Counted from the stretch's first letter, positions 8,285 through 17,508 are shown. The stretch: DNA of 64,000 bases from Rhodoferax_B sp049316285 (GCF_049316285.1 NZ_JBMOXA010000004.1:124001-188000); one strand, 5' to 3'. Translations and numbers: made by a program. The notes: generated by a model not told the origin, from the sequence alone.

Positions 8285-9868
8285 TTATTTGTTGATGCTC
8301 ATCCACTTGAACGGCATGTAGTTGTCGGCCAGTTGCACCAGCGTGATCTTCTTGCTCACACCCCAGGCCAGCGCCTGCTGGTGCAGCGGCAGGTGGCCCA
8401 CGTCGGCGGTGTGGATGTCAAACGCCTCTTTGATCATGGCGCTGCGCTTGGTCTTGTCGGTTTCCGACTGGATCTTCTTGGTCAACTCGTCCAGCTTGGG
8501 GTTGCAGTAGGCGCCCAGGTTGAACTGGCCAGCGCCCTTGTCGTCCGGGCAGACCATCAGCGCATTCAGTGCGTTGTGCGCGTCGTAGGTGGTCGGGGTC
8601 CAGCCCAGCAGATAGAAGCTGGTGTCGCGGCGCAGTATCTTGGGGAAATAAGTGCCCTTGGTTTCGGCTTGCAGGTTGACCTTGACGTTGATACGCGCCA
8701 GGTTGGCGGCCACGGCCTGGCAGATGCGTGCGTCGTTCACATAACGGTCATTCGGGCAGTTCATGGTGACTTCAAAGCCCGCGGGATAACCCGCGTCCGC
8801 CAACAGTTTCTTGGCGGCTTCCGCGTCATACGGCAGGCGTTTGTTCTGCTCGGGCAGGAAACCGTTGATGCCCGGGCCAACCATCAACGCGGTGTTGTTG
8901 GAGGCGCCGCGCATCACCGTCTTCTGGATGCCATCGATGTCTATGGCCTGGTAGAAGGCCTGGCGTACACGCTTGTCCTTGAACGGGTTCTTGCCCTTCA
9001 CGCTGGAGTAGAGCAGTTCATCGCGTTTTTGGTCCATGCCCAGAAAGATGGTGCGCAGTTCGGGGCCGGTCACGGCCTTGGTATTGGGGCTGGAGTTGAC
9101 GCGCGCAATGTCTTGCACCGGTACGGGCTCCATCACATCCACCTCGCCCGAGAGCAGCGCGGCCACACGCGTGGCGTCGTTGCCTATGGGGGTGAAGACC
9201 ACATCCTGCACATTGCCTTCGATCTTGCCCCAGTAGGTGGCATTGCGTGAGAAGGTGGTGCGCACATTCGGCTGGCGTTCACGCACGCGGAACGGGCCGG
9301 TGCCGTTGGCCTTGAACGAGGCGGTGTTTTCAATGCCCTTGCGGCGGTCTACCGGCTTGGTGGCGTTATTGGTTTCGCACCACTTCTTGCTCAGCATGTA
9401 GACGGTGGTGAGCACATCGGGCAGGATGGGGAAGGGTTCGCGGGTTTCGATGTCGATGGCGAAATCGTTGACCTTGCGCACTTCCTTGATGTCGTTGGTG
9501 TTGCTCTTCAAGTCAGAGCCCTCGCCGCTGACGCGTGCCATGGAGAACACCACGTCGTCGGCGGTGAAAGGCGTGCCGTCATGGAAGGTCACACCCTTGC
9601 GCAATTCAAAGCGCCACACCGTGGGCGAAGTTTGTTTCCAACTGGTGGCCAGAGCCGGGGCCAGGCTCAGGTCCTTGTTGCGGCCCACCAGGGGTTCGTA
9701 GACGTTGCCCGTGACGCTGAGTTGCAGACTCTCGTTCAGCGAGTGTGGATCCAGCGACAAGGCGTCGCCCTGGTTGGCCACACGGATGGTTTGTGCGTTC
9801 ACACCGGCCGCCGCCAGTGCGCCCACCAGAGCCAATACGGTTGCAGCGGATTTTGTTCTCATCGTCAT
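8285..9868 (-). CDS. ABC transporter family-5 substrate-binding protein (DppA-like)
   Basis: The 527-residue periplasmic receptor starts MTMRTKSAATVLALVGAL with a signal peptide cleaved near NAQ. It has the SBP_bac_5 pattern: LDPHSLNES..VYEPL, then LRKGVTFHDGTPFTADDVVFSM, and the later region typical of peptide receptors. A GAGAGGA ribosome site lies 6-7 bases before the ATG at 9868. The reading frame continues 127 codons further upstream, but that part lies antiphase over the M20 gene and has no family character. The next gene downstream is separated by a strong hairpin. The ligand is unknown; the operon's hydrolase suggests an N-acyl or peptide-like compound. Confidence 0.95.
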   Translation of the reverse strand: MTMRTKSAATVLALVGALAAAGVNAQTIRVANQGDALSLDPHSLNESLQLSVTGNVYEPLVGRNKDLSLAPALATSWKQTSPTVWRFELRKGVTFHDGTPFTADDVVFSMARVSGEGSDLKSNTNDIKEVRKVNDFAIDIETREPFPILPDVLTTVYMLSKKWCETNNATKPVDRRKGIENTASFKANGTGPFRVRERQPNVRTTFSRNATYWGKIEGNVQDVVFTPIGNDATRVAALLSGEVDVMEPVPVQDIARVNSSPNTKAVTGPELRTIFLGMDQKRDELLYSSVKGKNPFKDKRVRQAFYQAIDIDGIQKTVMRGASNNTALMVGPGINGFLPEQNKRLPYDAEAAKKLLADAGYPAGFEVTMNCPNDRYVNDARICQAVAANLARINVKVNLQAETKGTYFPKILRRDTSFYLLGWTPTTYDAHNALNALMVCPDDKGAGQFNLGAYCNPKLDELTKKIQSETDKTKRSAMIKEAFDIHTADVGHLPLHQQALAWGVSKKITLVQLADNYMPFKWMSINK

Positions 9869-9899
9869 CACAAGTCCTCTCGTCGTTGGTAAACAGGGG

Positions 9900-11138
9900 T
9901 CAAGAATCAGGGTTGAGTTCGCTGGCCAAGGGCATGTAGCGCTCGGCCAGGCTGGCATGCATGGCCGCACCCAGGGGCAAGATGTCGTCGTTGAAGTCGT
10001 AGCGGCTGTTGTGCAGGTAGCAGGCGCCGACACCGTTTTCGGCGCCCTGGCCGATGCGGAAATACGCGCCCGGCTTGACCTGCAGCATGAACGAGAAGTC
10101 TTCAGCGCCCATGCTGGGCTCCATATTGCGCACCACGTTCTCCGGCCCCACCAGGGCCTCGGCGGCATCGCCCGCAAACAGCGCTTCGGCGGAGGTATTG
10201 ATGGTGGCCGGGTAAATGGTTTCGTAGTGCACCGCGGCCGTGCAGCCAAAGCCCAGGGCCACAGCGCTGCACACCTCGTTCAAGCGCCGTATCACCATCT
10301 CTTGCACCGATGGGTTGAAGGTGCGCACCGTACCGACCATGTTGGCCTTGCCGGGAATCACACTCATCGCGCCCAGGTCGCCCGCCTGCACGGCGCAGAT
10401 GCTGATGACCGCGCTGTCGATAGGCCGCACGTTGCGCGACACAATGCTTTGCACCGCAGTGATGATGTGCGCCGAGGCCAACACCGGGTCTATGGTCTGG
10501 TAGGCGTGTGCGCCGTGGCCGCCGCGCCCCGTCACTTCAATGGTGATGCGGTCGGCCGCCGCCATCATGGCGCCGGGGTTGATGCCCACGGTGCCCGGAC
10601 GCATGCCGGGCCAGTTGTGCATGGCGTAGACCGACTGCACCGGGAAGCGGTCGAACAAACCGTCCTTAATCATCTCCTTGGCGCCGGCGTAGCCTTCTTC
10701 GCCGGGCTGGAAGATCAGCACCGCCGTGCCATCGAAATTGCGTGTCTCGGCCAGGTAGCGCGCGGCCCCCACCAGCATGGCGGTGTGGCCATCATGGCCG
10801 CAGCCGTGCATCAGACCGTTCTTGGATGACTTCCAGGCGAAGTCATTGGTCTCTGTCATGGGCAGGGCATCCATGTCGGCACGCAGGCCTATCATCTTGC
10901 CGCTGGTGTCGCTGCGGCCCTTGATCACCGCCACCACACCGGTCTTGCCAATGCCGGTGTGGATCTCATCCACACCACAGGCCTTCAGCGCCTGCACCAC
11001 ACGGCCAGAGGTATAGACCTCTTCAAAACCCAGCTCGGGGTGGGCATGCAAGTCGCGCCTAAAGGCCGACAACTCAGGATAAAACTGGGCGATGTGCGCA
11101 AACACGCGTCCATTCGCCTTCAGGGTGCTTCCCTGCAT
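9900..11138 (-). CDS. M20-family metallopeptidase / amidohydrolase (hippurate hydrolase-like)
   Basis: This 412-residue cytosolic hydrolase has the M20D signatures: DLHAHPELGFEE, GLRADMDALPM, MHGCGHDGHTAML with the metal-binding Cys and His, a catalytic-acid region at PGEEGYAGAKEMI, and the C-terminal MGAEDFSFM motif. Relatives hydrolyse N-acyl-amino acids, hippurate or short peptides. The ATG at 11138 sits one base after the stop of the permease gene; an upstream start would overlap it. Its position inside an ABC importer operon implies it cleaves the imported compound. Which amide is cleaved cannot be told from sequence. Confidence 0.93.
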   Translation of the reverse strand: MQGSTLKANGRVFAHIAQFYPELSAFRRDLHAHPELGFEEVYTSGRVVQALKACGVDEIHTGIGKTGVVAVIKGRSDTSGKMIGLRADMDALPMTETNDFAWKSSKNGLMHGCGHDGHTAMLVGAARYLAETRNFDGTAVLIFQPGEEGYAGAKEMIKDGLFDRFPVQSVYAMHNWPGMRPGTVGINPGAMMAAADRITIEVTGRGGHGAHAYQTIDPVLASAHIITAVQSIVSRNVRPIDSAVISICAVQAGDLGAMSVIPGKANMVGTVRTFNPSVQEMVIRRLNEVCSAVALGFGCTAAVHYETIYPATINTSAEALFAGDAAEALVGPENVVRNMEPSMGAEDFSFMLQVKPGAYFRIGQGAENGVGACYLHNSRYDFNDDILPLGAAMHASLAERYMPLASELNPDS

Positions 11139-11139
11139 T

Positions 11140-12120
11140 TCAATGACCTCCAGAGCGGCCCAGGCGCAAGCGTGGGTCCACTGCAAAATACAAAAGATCA
11201 ACCACCAGGTTGATCACCACAAACACCAAGGCGATGAGACACAGATACGCGGCCATCACCGGGATATCGGCATAGGTCACCGCCTGAATGAATAACAGGC
11301 CCATGCCGGGCCATTGGAAAACGGTTTCGGTGATGATGGCAAACGCGATCAAGCCGCCCAATTGCAAACCCGTGATGGTCAGCACCGGCACCAGCGTGTT
11401 CTTCAACGCGTGGCCGAAGTGGATGGTGCGGCTGGGCAAGCCGCGCGCACGTGCGAACTTGATGAAGTCGGTGCGTAGCACTTCCAGCATTTCAGAGCGC
11501 ACCAAACGCATGATCAAGGTCAGTTGGAACACCGCCAAGGTGACCGCCGGCAGCACGATGTGCACCCAGCCATCGCGCGTCAACAAGCCCGAAGTCCACC
11601 AACCGAGCTGCACCGTTTCGCCCCGCCCGAAACTGGGAAACCAGCCCAGCCAAACGGAGAACACCAGGATCAACAAAATGCCGATCAGGAAAGTCGGTAG
11701 CGACACACCGAGCAGCGAGAACATCATGAACAGATGGCTCAACATGCGCCCGCGGCGCAGCGCGGCATAAACACCCATAGGCACACCCACCAGCAGTGCC
11801 AGCATCGCGGCCACCAGGGCCAGCTCCAGCGTTGCGGGAAAACGTTCACCAATCAGGCGTGAGACCTTGGCGCCCAAACGCAAGCTAAGGCCAAATTCAC
11901 CCTGCGCGGCATTCGCCAAGAAGAACCAAAACTGCACGAAAAACGGACGATCCAGTCCCAAGGACGAACGCAGTTCACGGATCTGCTCGGGCCGCGCATC
12001 CTGACCCAGCAAGAAAACCACCGGATCTCCGACGTATTGAAACAGCAGAAAGGCAATAAACGCCACAGCCACCATTACCAACACGGCCTGCATCAAGCGC
12101 CGCAGAATAAACGTCAGCAT
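11140..12120 (-). CDS. Dipeptide-type ABC transporter permease (DppB-like), first gene of operon
   Basis: The 326-residue permease starts MLTFILRRLMQAVLVMVAVAF, the usual DppB opening; an 18-codon upstream extension is unlikely. It has about six membrane helices, the N-terminal LLGQDARPEQIRELRSSLGLD segment, and the EAA-type loop RARGLPSRTIHFGHALKNTL. It partners the DppC-like permease. As the first gene of the six-gene importer operon it should follow the operon promoter in the 204-base gap upstream (12121-12324), where I could not fix clear -35 and -10 boxes. An AAGGA lies about 13 bases before the ATG. Confidence 0.94.
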   Translation of the reverse strand: MLTFILRRLMQAVLVMVAVAFIAFLLFQYVGDPVVFLLGQDARPEQIRELRSSLGLDRPFFVQFWFFLANAAQGEFGLSLRLGAKVSRLIGERFPATLELALVAAMLALLVGVPMGVYAALRRGRMLSHLFMMFSLLGVSLPTFLIGILLILVFSVWLGWFPSFGRGETVQLGWWTSGLLTRDGWVHIVLPAVTLAVFQLTLIMRLVRSEMLEVLRTDFIKFARARGLPSRTIHFGHALKNTLVPVLTITGLQLGGLIAFAIITETVFQWPGMGLLFIQAVTYADIPVMAAYLCLIALVFVVINLVVDLLYFAVDPRLRLGRSGGH

Positions 12121-12324
12121 CGAGGGATCAATCCTTCCAAGGAAACACGCGAAGCCCCGATCGGTGGGGAACACAAACTAATTTAGCTCTCAAGCAATTT
12201 TCGATCCAGCTTGGACCAGCCCATTGCATGGCGCTCTTTGAATGTGTTTTGCAACAATCGATCATCGTACGCGCCCCAGGCGCGTTTTCGGTGCATTCGC
12301 TCTACGTGAATTCCCCAGCCAGGA

Positions 12325-13122
12325 TCAATCGTTTTTCGACGTCAGCTCTACCGCACCGTACCAGGAACGGCTGCGCGTGCGGGTGTTGTCGGTGTCGGTC
12401 ATGATGCCAACGCCTATCAGCGCGCCCGGTGGCTCGCCGAACGCGGCTGCGTAGTCGGCACGGATGTCGCGCTTGTAATCCAGCCATTGGTTCAAATGCG
12501 CCGGCCCGTGCTCGACCACCATGGAACGAATCCGCCCGGTGCGCGGGCTGTGGATGATGTGTCCGACCTGGTTGCGGTTGCACCAAACGTACATCAGCGT
12601 GGCATAGGGCATTTCTTCGCCCGTCAGCGTCAGGGCCAGCTCGGACAACATCTGGTCTTTGAGCGACAAGCGGCTGCGGTCACCCTCAAATGCCAACACC
12701 ACGCGCACCACCGCATCGTCCTTGTCACGCAGGCTCATATCGGCCACCGTATTCAGCTGCGGCACCATCCACGAAAAGGTGATCTGATCTAGATCGCCTG
12801 GCGCCACACGCAATTTGCGCCGCAGCATGCTGGCCGACGAAGCCGCATAAGCCGCGACAACGTCTGAGCGCCCTGCATGTTGCACCATCTGGAATTGGGT
12901 CGCCGTTTTTCCGGGGAACGGCACATGCTGCCAACCCGGCAGCGCCGCGACAGTGGCCGCCTCTTGCGCATCCGCATCTGGCGAATCCTCCAGCGCAGCC
13001 GCGTTTCCGGGTGCAGCCGATGGCTGGCCAGAGCCCGCTTGCGGCGCATCGGTCCCCTGCATCGAAGCACAACCCATTAACAACGCTGGCAACAAAACCG
13101 CCAGTCTTAAACAATTAGTCAT
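12325..13122 (-). CDS. DUF3047-family lipoprotein
   Basis: The 265-residue protein starts MTNCLRLAVLLPALLMGC, a lipoprotein signal with lipobox LMGC at about residues 15-18. A Pro/Ala/Gln-rich linker of about 45 residues follows. The folded part (WQHVPFPGKTATQFQ.., ITFSWMVP, VVLAFEGDRS, YVWCNR, GAVEL) matches the DUF3047 pattern as I know it. The N-terminal extension before this ATG would run into a terminator and is rejected. The function is unknown; a periplasmic or outer-membrane-facing location is inferred from the lipobox. It lies between the porin gene and the ABC operon on the same strand but behind the porin terminator. Confidence 0.8.
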   Translation of the reverse strand: MTNCLRLAVLLPALLMGCASMQGTDAPQAGSGQPSAAPGNAAALEDSPDADAQEAATVAALPGWQHVPFPGKTATQFQMVQHAGRSDVVAAYAASSASMLRRKLRVAPGDLDQITFSWMVPQLNTVADMSLRDKDDAVVRVVLAFEGDRSRLSLKDQMLSELALTLTGEEMPYATLMYVWCNRNQVGHIIHSPRTGRIRSMVVEHGPAHLNQWLDYKRDIRADYAAAFGEPPGALIGVGIMTDTDNTRTRSRSWYGAVELTSKND

Positions 13123-13138
13123 CCGCCGTCCTTGGGGC

Positions 13139-13175
13139 AAAAAAAAACCACCAGTCCGAAAACTGGTGGTTTTTG
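13139..13175 (-). terminator. Intrinsic terminator of the porin gene
   Basis: Reading the minus strand, AAACCACCAGT, a short loop and ACTGGTGGTTT form an 11-bp stem, followed by an uninterrupted run of at least nine T. It lies about 40 bases after the porin stop. The plus-strand copy also ends in five T, so it could work in both directions, but no plus-strand gene precedes it. Confidence 0.92.
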
Positions 13176-13212
13176 CATTCAACTTGCAGTTGGTACAGGA
13201 CCAACTAACAAA

Positions 13213-14361
13213 TTAGAAAGCGTGACGGATACCAACGGCGAACTTGCTGTTGCTGTCGTCGTTCAGCAATTCCTTCTTCGTTTGAGCGTAAGAAGTGTAA
13301 GCGCGGGTGCGCTTGCTCAGGTCGTACCAGGCTTCCACGCCGAAACCTTGGTTCTTGCCCAGGTCGTCGCTCTTCGAGTAAGCGTATTGGCCAACCAGCG
13401 TCAGAGCGCCGAATGGAACGGATGCGCCCAGCGAGTATTCGTCAGCTGCGTCCAGGCCAGAGAACTTGGCTTGGTTGTAGTTGGCGAAGAACTTGGCGAA
13501 GCCAGCGTCAAACGAGCCACCCAACAAGGTGTTTTGCAGCTTCAGCTTGTTGGCACCAGCCGTTGCGTTGGCGAATTCGGTTTCTTGGTAAGCCAAAGCA
13601 ACAACCACAGGACCGTTGGCGTACTTCAGGCCAGCGGAAACGTCGTACGTAGCGTCGCCAGAGTTGGCGGTCGTGTTCTTGTTTTCGCCGAAGCCGTAGG
13701 TAGCGGAAGCGGAGAAACCACCGAAGCTAGCGGATTGCAGCTTGATGCTGTTGTCAACGCGGGAGTTGGCATAACCAACCCATGCGCCCACGCCGGACAG
13801 CGTAGCGTTAGCCAAGGTAACGCGAGCTGCGATACCTGCTGGGGTGTCCAGACGAGCGGTTTGCAACAGACCTTGGTTCGTGGCGTTGTTGGAGGCGTTG
13901 TAGATGCCACCCAAAGACACGTCGTAGTCGTTGTTACCTTGAACGGAGGTCAGACCGTGCAGGTCGTCGTACACGGAGTACTGACGGCCCAAGGACACGG
14001 TACCCAGGCTGTTGCTCAGGCCAACAAACACTTGACGGCCATAAGCCAAACCACCTTGAGCGGACGTGCCGGTGTCAGCGTTCAGACCAGCTTCGATCGT
14101 GGCAACAGCAGCCAAGCCACCGCCCAGATCTTCCTTAACACGGATGCCCCAACGGCTGCCGTTTTGGCCACCGGTGCCAACACCAGTTTGCGTAGGACGG
14201 CCAGCGGTAACCAAAGCCGTGTTGGTAGCGTTAGCGGCAACAACGGTGTTTTTGGTGGCGTTCACGTTCGCATCAACCACACCGTACAGGGTGACGGTCG
14301 ACTGCGCCATGGCTGCACCGGAGGCTGCCAGCACGGCCAGAGCGATGAGGGACTTTTTCAT
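13213..14361 (-). CDS. Gram-negative (Burkholderia-type) general porin
   Basis: The 382-residue outer-membrane protein has a signal peptide MKKSLIALAVLAASGAAMA cleaved before QSTVTLYGVVD, the standard first beta-strand. It carries GSRWGIRVKEDLGGGLAAV, the loop/strand pattern of 16-stranded porins, and the C-terminal AVGIRHAF with terminal Phe recognised by the BAM machinery. Codons are strongly biased (many GCT and AAC) unlike neighbouring genes, as expected for a highly expressed protein. A GGAGAA ribosome site precedes the ATG. A strong intrinsic terminator follows. It is divergent to a second porin gene. Trimeric solute diffusion is inferred from the family. Confidence 0.96.
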   Translation of the reverse strand: MKKSLIALAVLAASGAAMAQSTVTLYGVVDANVNATKNTVVAANATNTALVTAGRPTQTGVGTGGQNGSRWGIRVKEDLGGGLAAVATIEAGLNADTGTSAQGGLAYGRQVFVGLSNSLGTVSLGRQYSVYDDLHGLTSVQGNNDYDVSLGGIYNASNNATNQGLLQTARLDTPAGIAARVTLANATLSGVGAWVGYANSRVDNSIKLQSASFGGFSASATYGFGENKNTTANSGDATYDVSAGLKYANGPVVVALAYQETEFANATAGANKLKLQNTLLGGSFDAGFAKFFANYNQAKFSGLDAADEYSLGASVPFGALTLVGQYAYSKSDDLGKNQGFGVEAWYDLSKRTRAYTSYAQTKKELLNDDSNSKFAVGIRHAF

Positions 14362-14837
14362 TCAATATTCTCCAAAGATTGATACATGCCGGGTGAACAG
14401 TCCTGCCGTTACCTCGACGCCGCCTCTTTGTTTCAGAAGCTTTCTGGATTACACCAGAGCCCAAGCGGCAATCCCAGAACCGAGGGCGAAAAAAGGCTTT
14501 TCTGTTGACGATAAACAACAGTTGAAGCGCTAGCGCAAGTCTTGTGCGCTCGCAACGCAGAGGCTCAACTTTTGTTCATCAAAATACACAAAACGTCACA
14601 ACAGATTGCCCCATTGGTCAAGCACGTAAGTGATTCAACAAAATCCCATGTAGTGAAAAGCGCAACATGCGGGTGATTCCCATATTTGGGTGAATTCACG
14701 GCGTCCTAGTATTTGCGTCACTGACCGGCGGATACCTTTAAAGGCAAGGCGGGCAGCACTGAAATGAAATCGAAGCGAGCGCTGATGGCCTCCACAACCT
14801 TGTTCAACCCCTGTGTTTGTACAGAACCAAGAACGCT
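14362..14837. promoter_or_regulatory. Divergent porin-porin intergenic region with repeat motifs
   Basis: This 476-base, relatively AT-rich gap must hold the start signals for both porin genes. Two motifs stand out. One is an inverted repeat CTGTTG-8-CAACAG at about 14501-14520. The other is a direct repeat GGGTGATTC (14671) and GGGTGAATTC (14688) spaced 17 bases apart. Either could be an operator. I could not assign confident -35 and -10 boxes. No open frame of interest lies inside. Confidence 0.5.
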
Positions 14838-16097
14838 ATGAAAAAATTAAATTTGCTCACCCTGGCAATGTTGGCAGGCACTTCCTCGTTTGCCATGGCC
14901 CAGGGCACGCCGATCAACAACGTGACGCTTTACGGCATCTTGGACGCCGGTATCACCCACGTCACCGGACTGCCTGGTGGTTCACAAACCATGCTCTCCA
15001 GCGGGATCATGGAAGGCTCGCGCTGGGGCTTGCGCGGCTCGGAAGATCTGGGTGGCGGGTACCGCTCGATCTTCACCATGGAAGCACGCGTGGAGGCCGA
15101 CACCGGCAACAACTCTAACCGCCCACCTTCGGGCAGCAAGTTGCCCGACCGCCTGAGTTCGGCCACATCGCTCGGACTGCCCGCCACGCTGCAACCCGCC
15201 GTCAACGCCGTGTCGGCGCTGATCGGCAGCAGTGTGGGCGTGAATTTGAACAACGCTGCTTTTGACCGGCAAATTTTTGTCGGCCTGGTGACGCCTGTCG
15301 GCGCCATCACTGCAGGTCGCCAATACACACCCGGCTACCTCGCTTCCGCCGCATTTGATGTGATGAAGACCGAGTCCAGCCTAGCGCTCGGCCAACTGGT
15401 GGCGATTCCAGCATCGTTTGACATCCGGGTCAGCAATGCATTGCAGTACGGCATCAAGAAAGATGGCTTCAGCGCCACGGCCATGTACGGCCTGGGCGAG
15501 GTCGCCGGCAACACCTCGGCCAGCCGCCTGCTGGGCGTGATGGCCATGTATGAAACCCCGGCGTTCTCGTTTGGCGGTGGCTACAACACCCGCAACAACG
15601 AATTGGGCGACAAATCGCTGACCAATGCGATTGCTGGTGCAAATGTGAAGCTCGGTGAGTTCGGCACCTTGTCGGCGGTCTATGCCACCATCAAAGATAA
15701 CAACCCAACCGGCCTGTCGACGATAGGCGCAACGCTGAGCGGCACGATAGGCGCCACAGCCGCAGCCGCCGTGCAGAACGCCTACATCAACGGCTTCAAG
15801 CAAGACGCAGCGCTCTACCAAATTGGCTACCGCTTCATGACGGGTCCACACACCATGACCGTGGCCTATAACAACATGAACGACAAGCGCCCTTTTAATG
15901 CCGATCGTTTTTCCTACGGCGCGGCTTACGGTTACGCGTTCTCCAAGCGTACCGACATGAATGTCATCGTGACCCGCTTCAACAACAAAAACACGTCACA
16001 AGATGCCCCTGGCGGCAACGGCTATGTCGGTGGCGTCACGGCCTCTGCTGGAACCGATGCCACCAGCTTTGCCTTTGGCATTCGCCACCGCTTCTAA
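14838..16097 (+). CDS. Second Gram-negative porin
   Basis: The 419-residue porin starts MKKLNLLTLAMLAGTSSFAMA, a signal peptide cleaved before QGTPINNVTLYGILD. The ATG at 14838 is preferred over one seven codons upstream because the signal begins there. It has GSRWGLRGSEDLGGGYRSIF and ends FAFGIRHRF, the terminal Phe signature. It is longer than the divergent porin and carries Ala/Gly/Asn-rich loop insertions (for example around residues 90-140). Codon bias is milder than in the neighbouring porin, suggesting conditional expression. A terminator follows at about 16119. Confidence 0.95.
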   Translation: MKKLNLLTLAMLAGTSSFAMAQGTPINNVTLYGILDAGITHVTGLPGGSQTMLSSGIMEGSRWGLRGSEDLGGGYRSIFTMEARVEADTGNNSNRPPSGSKLPDRLSSATSLGLPATLQPAVNAVSALIGSSVGVNLNNAAFDRQIFVGLVTPVGAITAGRQYTPGYLASAAFDVMKTESSLALGQLVAIPASFDIRVSNALQYGIKKDGFSATAMYGLGEVAGNTSASRLLGVMAMYETPAFSFGGGYNTRNNELGDKSLTNAIAGANVKLGEFGTLSAVYATIKDNNPTGLSTIGATLSGTIGATAAAAVQNAYINGFKQDAALYQIGYRFMTGPHTMTVAYNNMNDKRPFNADRFSYGAAYGYAFSKRTDMNVIVTRFNNKNTSQDAPGGNGYVGGVTASAGTDATSFAFGIRHRF

Positions 16098-16118
16098 GCG
16101 GCTCACTCACCTCTCTCC

Positions 16119-16146
16119 TGACTCCCCCGCAAGGGGGATTTTTTAT
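16119..16146 (+). terminator. Intrinsic terminator after second porin
   Basis: TCCCCC and GGGGGA form a short GC stem around the loop GCAA, followed by TTTTTT. It begins about 22 bases after the porin stop codon on the same strand. Confidence 0.85.
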
Positions 16147-16275
16147 GGGCGCTTTAAGAACCGTGTGCAAGGCCGCATGGCGGGGCCGGACTGTCCACCG
16201 CGAAAAGACTTGAACAGGTTCTAAGCGCGCAGCAATGCCGTTACAGTTCATCGATCTGAAATGGAGGCCATTGGC

Positions 16276-16920
16276 ATGCAAAAACCTTCCCTTCCAACAC
16301 TCGATCAATTGCTCAGCACGGCCGACAGTGCTCTGCGCACCGTTTTTTCACTGCCGCACGCCAGCCGAGAAAATCCGGCGCAACAAAGCGAAACCACATC
16401 ACTTTCGGCCACGGAAAAAAAACACGCTGCGGCATTGATGCGCGTCAACCATACCGGCGAGGTCTGCGCGCAGGCCCTTTACACGGCGCAGTCGCTTGCC
16501 ACGCAGGACCCCGCCCTGCGCCGCCATTTCGACCACGCCGCAGCCGAAGAAACCGACCACCTCGCCTGGACGCGCCAACGTCTGAACGAACTCGGCGCAC
16601 GCACCAGCCTGTTGAATCCGCTGTTTTACGCCGGCGCCTTCGGCTTGGGACTGCTGGCGGGGAAACTCGGTGGCGACAAGGTCAGCCTAGGCTTCGTGGC
16701 AGAAACCGAACGCCAGGTCGAAGCCCACTTGCACAGCCATCTGCGGCGCCTGCCGCCCGCGGACCACGCCTCACGCGCCATCGTCGCGCAGATGAAAGAT
16801 GACGAGGCGCGCCATGCGGATGAAGCCTTAGAGGCCGGCGGTGTGCTGCTACCCAAACCGGTGCGCTCATTGATGCATGCGGCCGGGCGCGTGATGACAC
16901 GCACGGCGCATTACATCTAA
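16276..16920 (+). CDS. coq7: 2-polyprenyl-3-methyl-6-methoxy-1,4-benzoquinone monooxygenase
   Basis: Coq7 is a membrane-associated di-iron hydroxylase that inserts the C6 hydroxyl in ubiquinone synthesis. The 214-residue protein has the six ligand positions of the family: E in RVNHTGEVCAQALY, ExxH in EETDHLAW, E in ETERQVEAHLHSHL, and ExxH in DDEARHAD. A perfect GGAGG lies eight bases before the ATG at 16276, so I prefer it to the ATG five codons upstream. Beta- and gammaproteobacteria use Coq7 or UbiF for this step. The gene stands alone and is convergent to an OsmC gene. Confidence 0.95.
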   Translation: MQKPSLPTLDQLLSTADSALRTVFSLPHASRENPAQQSETTSLSATEKKHAAALMRVNHTGEVCAQALYTAQSLATQDPALRRHFDHAAAEETDHLAWTRQRLNELGARTSLLNPLFYAGAFGLGLLAGKLGGDKVSLGFVAETERQVEAHLHSHLRRLPPADHASRAIVAQMKDDEARHADEALEAGGVLLPKPVRSLMHAAGRVMTRTAHYI

Positions 16921-16934
16921 GCCGACAAGGGAGA

Positions 16935-17384
16935 TCAGGCCTCCAGCACCTCAAAGCTGGTCGTGATCTCGGCGGTTTTCGCCAGCATGATGCTGGCCGA
17001 ACAATATTTTTCGTGGCTCAACGCCACCGCACGTTCCACCGCCTGGGCCGGAATGCCCTTGCCCGTAACCGTGAAGTGCATGTTGATCTTGGTGAACACC
17101 TTTGGATCCACGTCCGCACGCTCCGACGTGAGCTTGACCGAGCAGCCGCGCACATCATGGCGGCCACGCTTCAAGATCAGCACCACGTCATAGGCCGTAC
17201 AGCCGCCGGTGCCGGCCAGCACGGTTTCCATGGGGCGCGGCGCCAGGTTTTGGCCACCGTTTTCAGGTTTGGCGGCATCCGGTGCGCCATCCATCATCAG
17301 GACATGGCCACTGCCGGTTTCGGCCACAAAACCCATGCCAGAGCGCGTTCCCGAGGCGCCCGTCCAACTCACTGTGCATTCCAT
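16935..17384 (-). CDS. OsmC-family protein
   Basis: The 149-residue protein has the OsmC/Ohr fold pattern, including AGTGGCTAYDVVLILKRGR with the first conserved Cys near residue 62 and SHEKYCSASIMLAKTAEI with the second near 128. OsmC and Ohr enzymes reduce organic hydroperoxides through this cysteine pair; this sequence is closer to the YhfA-like branch, whose substrate is not settled. It is convergent to coq7, with 14 bases between stops, and starts near the promoter of a likely small RNA on the other strand. Confidence 0.88.
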   Translation of the reverse strand: MECTVSWTGASGTRSGMGFVAETGSGHVLMMDGAPDAAKPENGGQNLAPRPMETVLAGTGGCTAYDVVLILKRGRHDVRGCSVKLTSERADVDPKVFTKINMHFTVTGKGIPAQAVERAVALSHEKYCSASIMLAKTAEITTSFEVLEA

Positions 17385-17473
17385 TGCTTTTCTTTCGGTT
17401 AATTAATCCGGCTTACCGCCATCCACAATTACTAATAATGCGAACTAAATCACAGTCGTATTTGCGCAACATG

Positions 17474-17501
17474 TTGCAACGCAGCAAACAATAGCTATAC
17501 T
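17474..17501 (+). promoter_or_regulatory. Sigma70-type promoter upstream of the small RNA / ilvA leader
   Basis: TTGCAA (17474-17479) and TATACT (17496-17501) are separated by 16 bases. This is a good housekeeping promoter for this GC-rich genome, set in an AT-rich patch. Transcription would start near 17508-17509 and meet a terminator about 90 bases later. Confidence 0.7.
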
Positions 17502-17508
17502 CTATCCC

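Noticed and set aside
9869..10249. N-terminal extension of the substrate-binding protein by 127 codons
   Set aside because: The extension overlaps the M20 gene in another frame and has no family similarity; a signal peptide and ribosome site mark the start at 9868.
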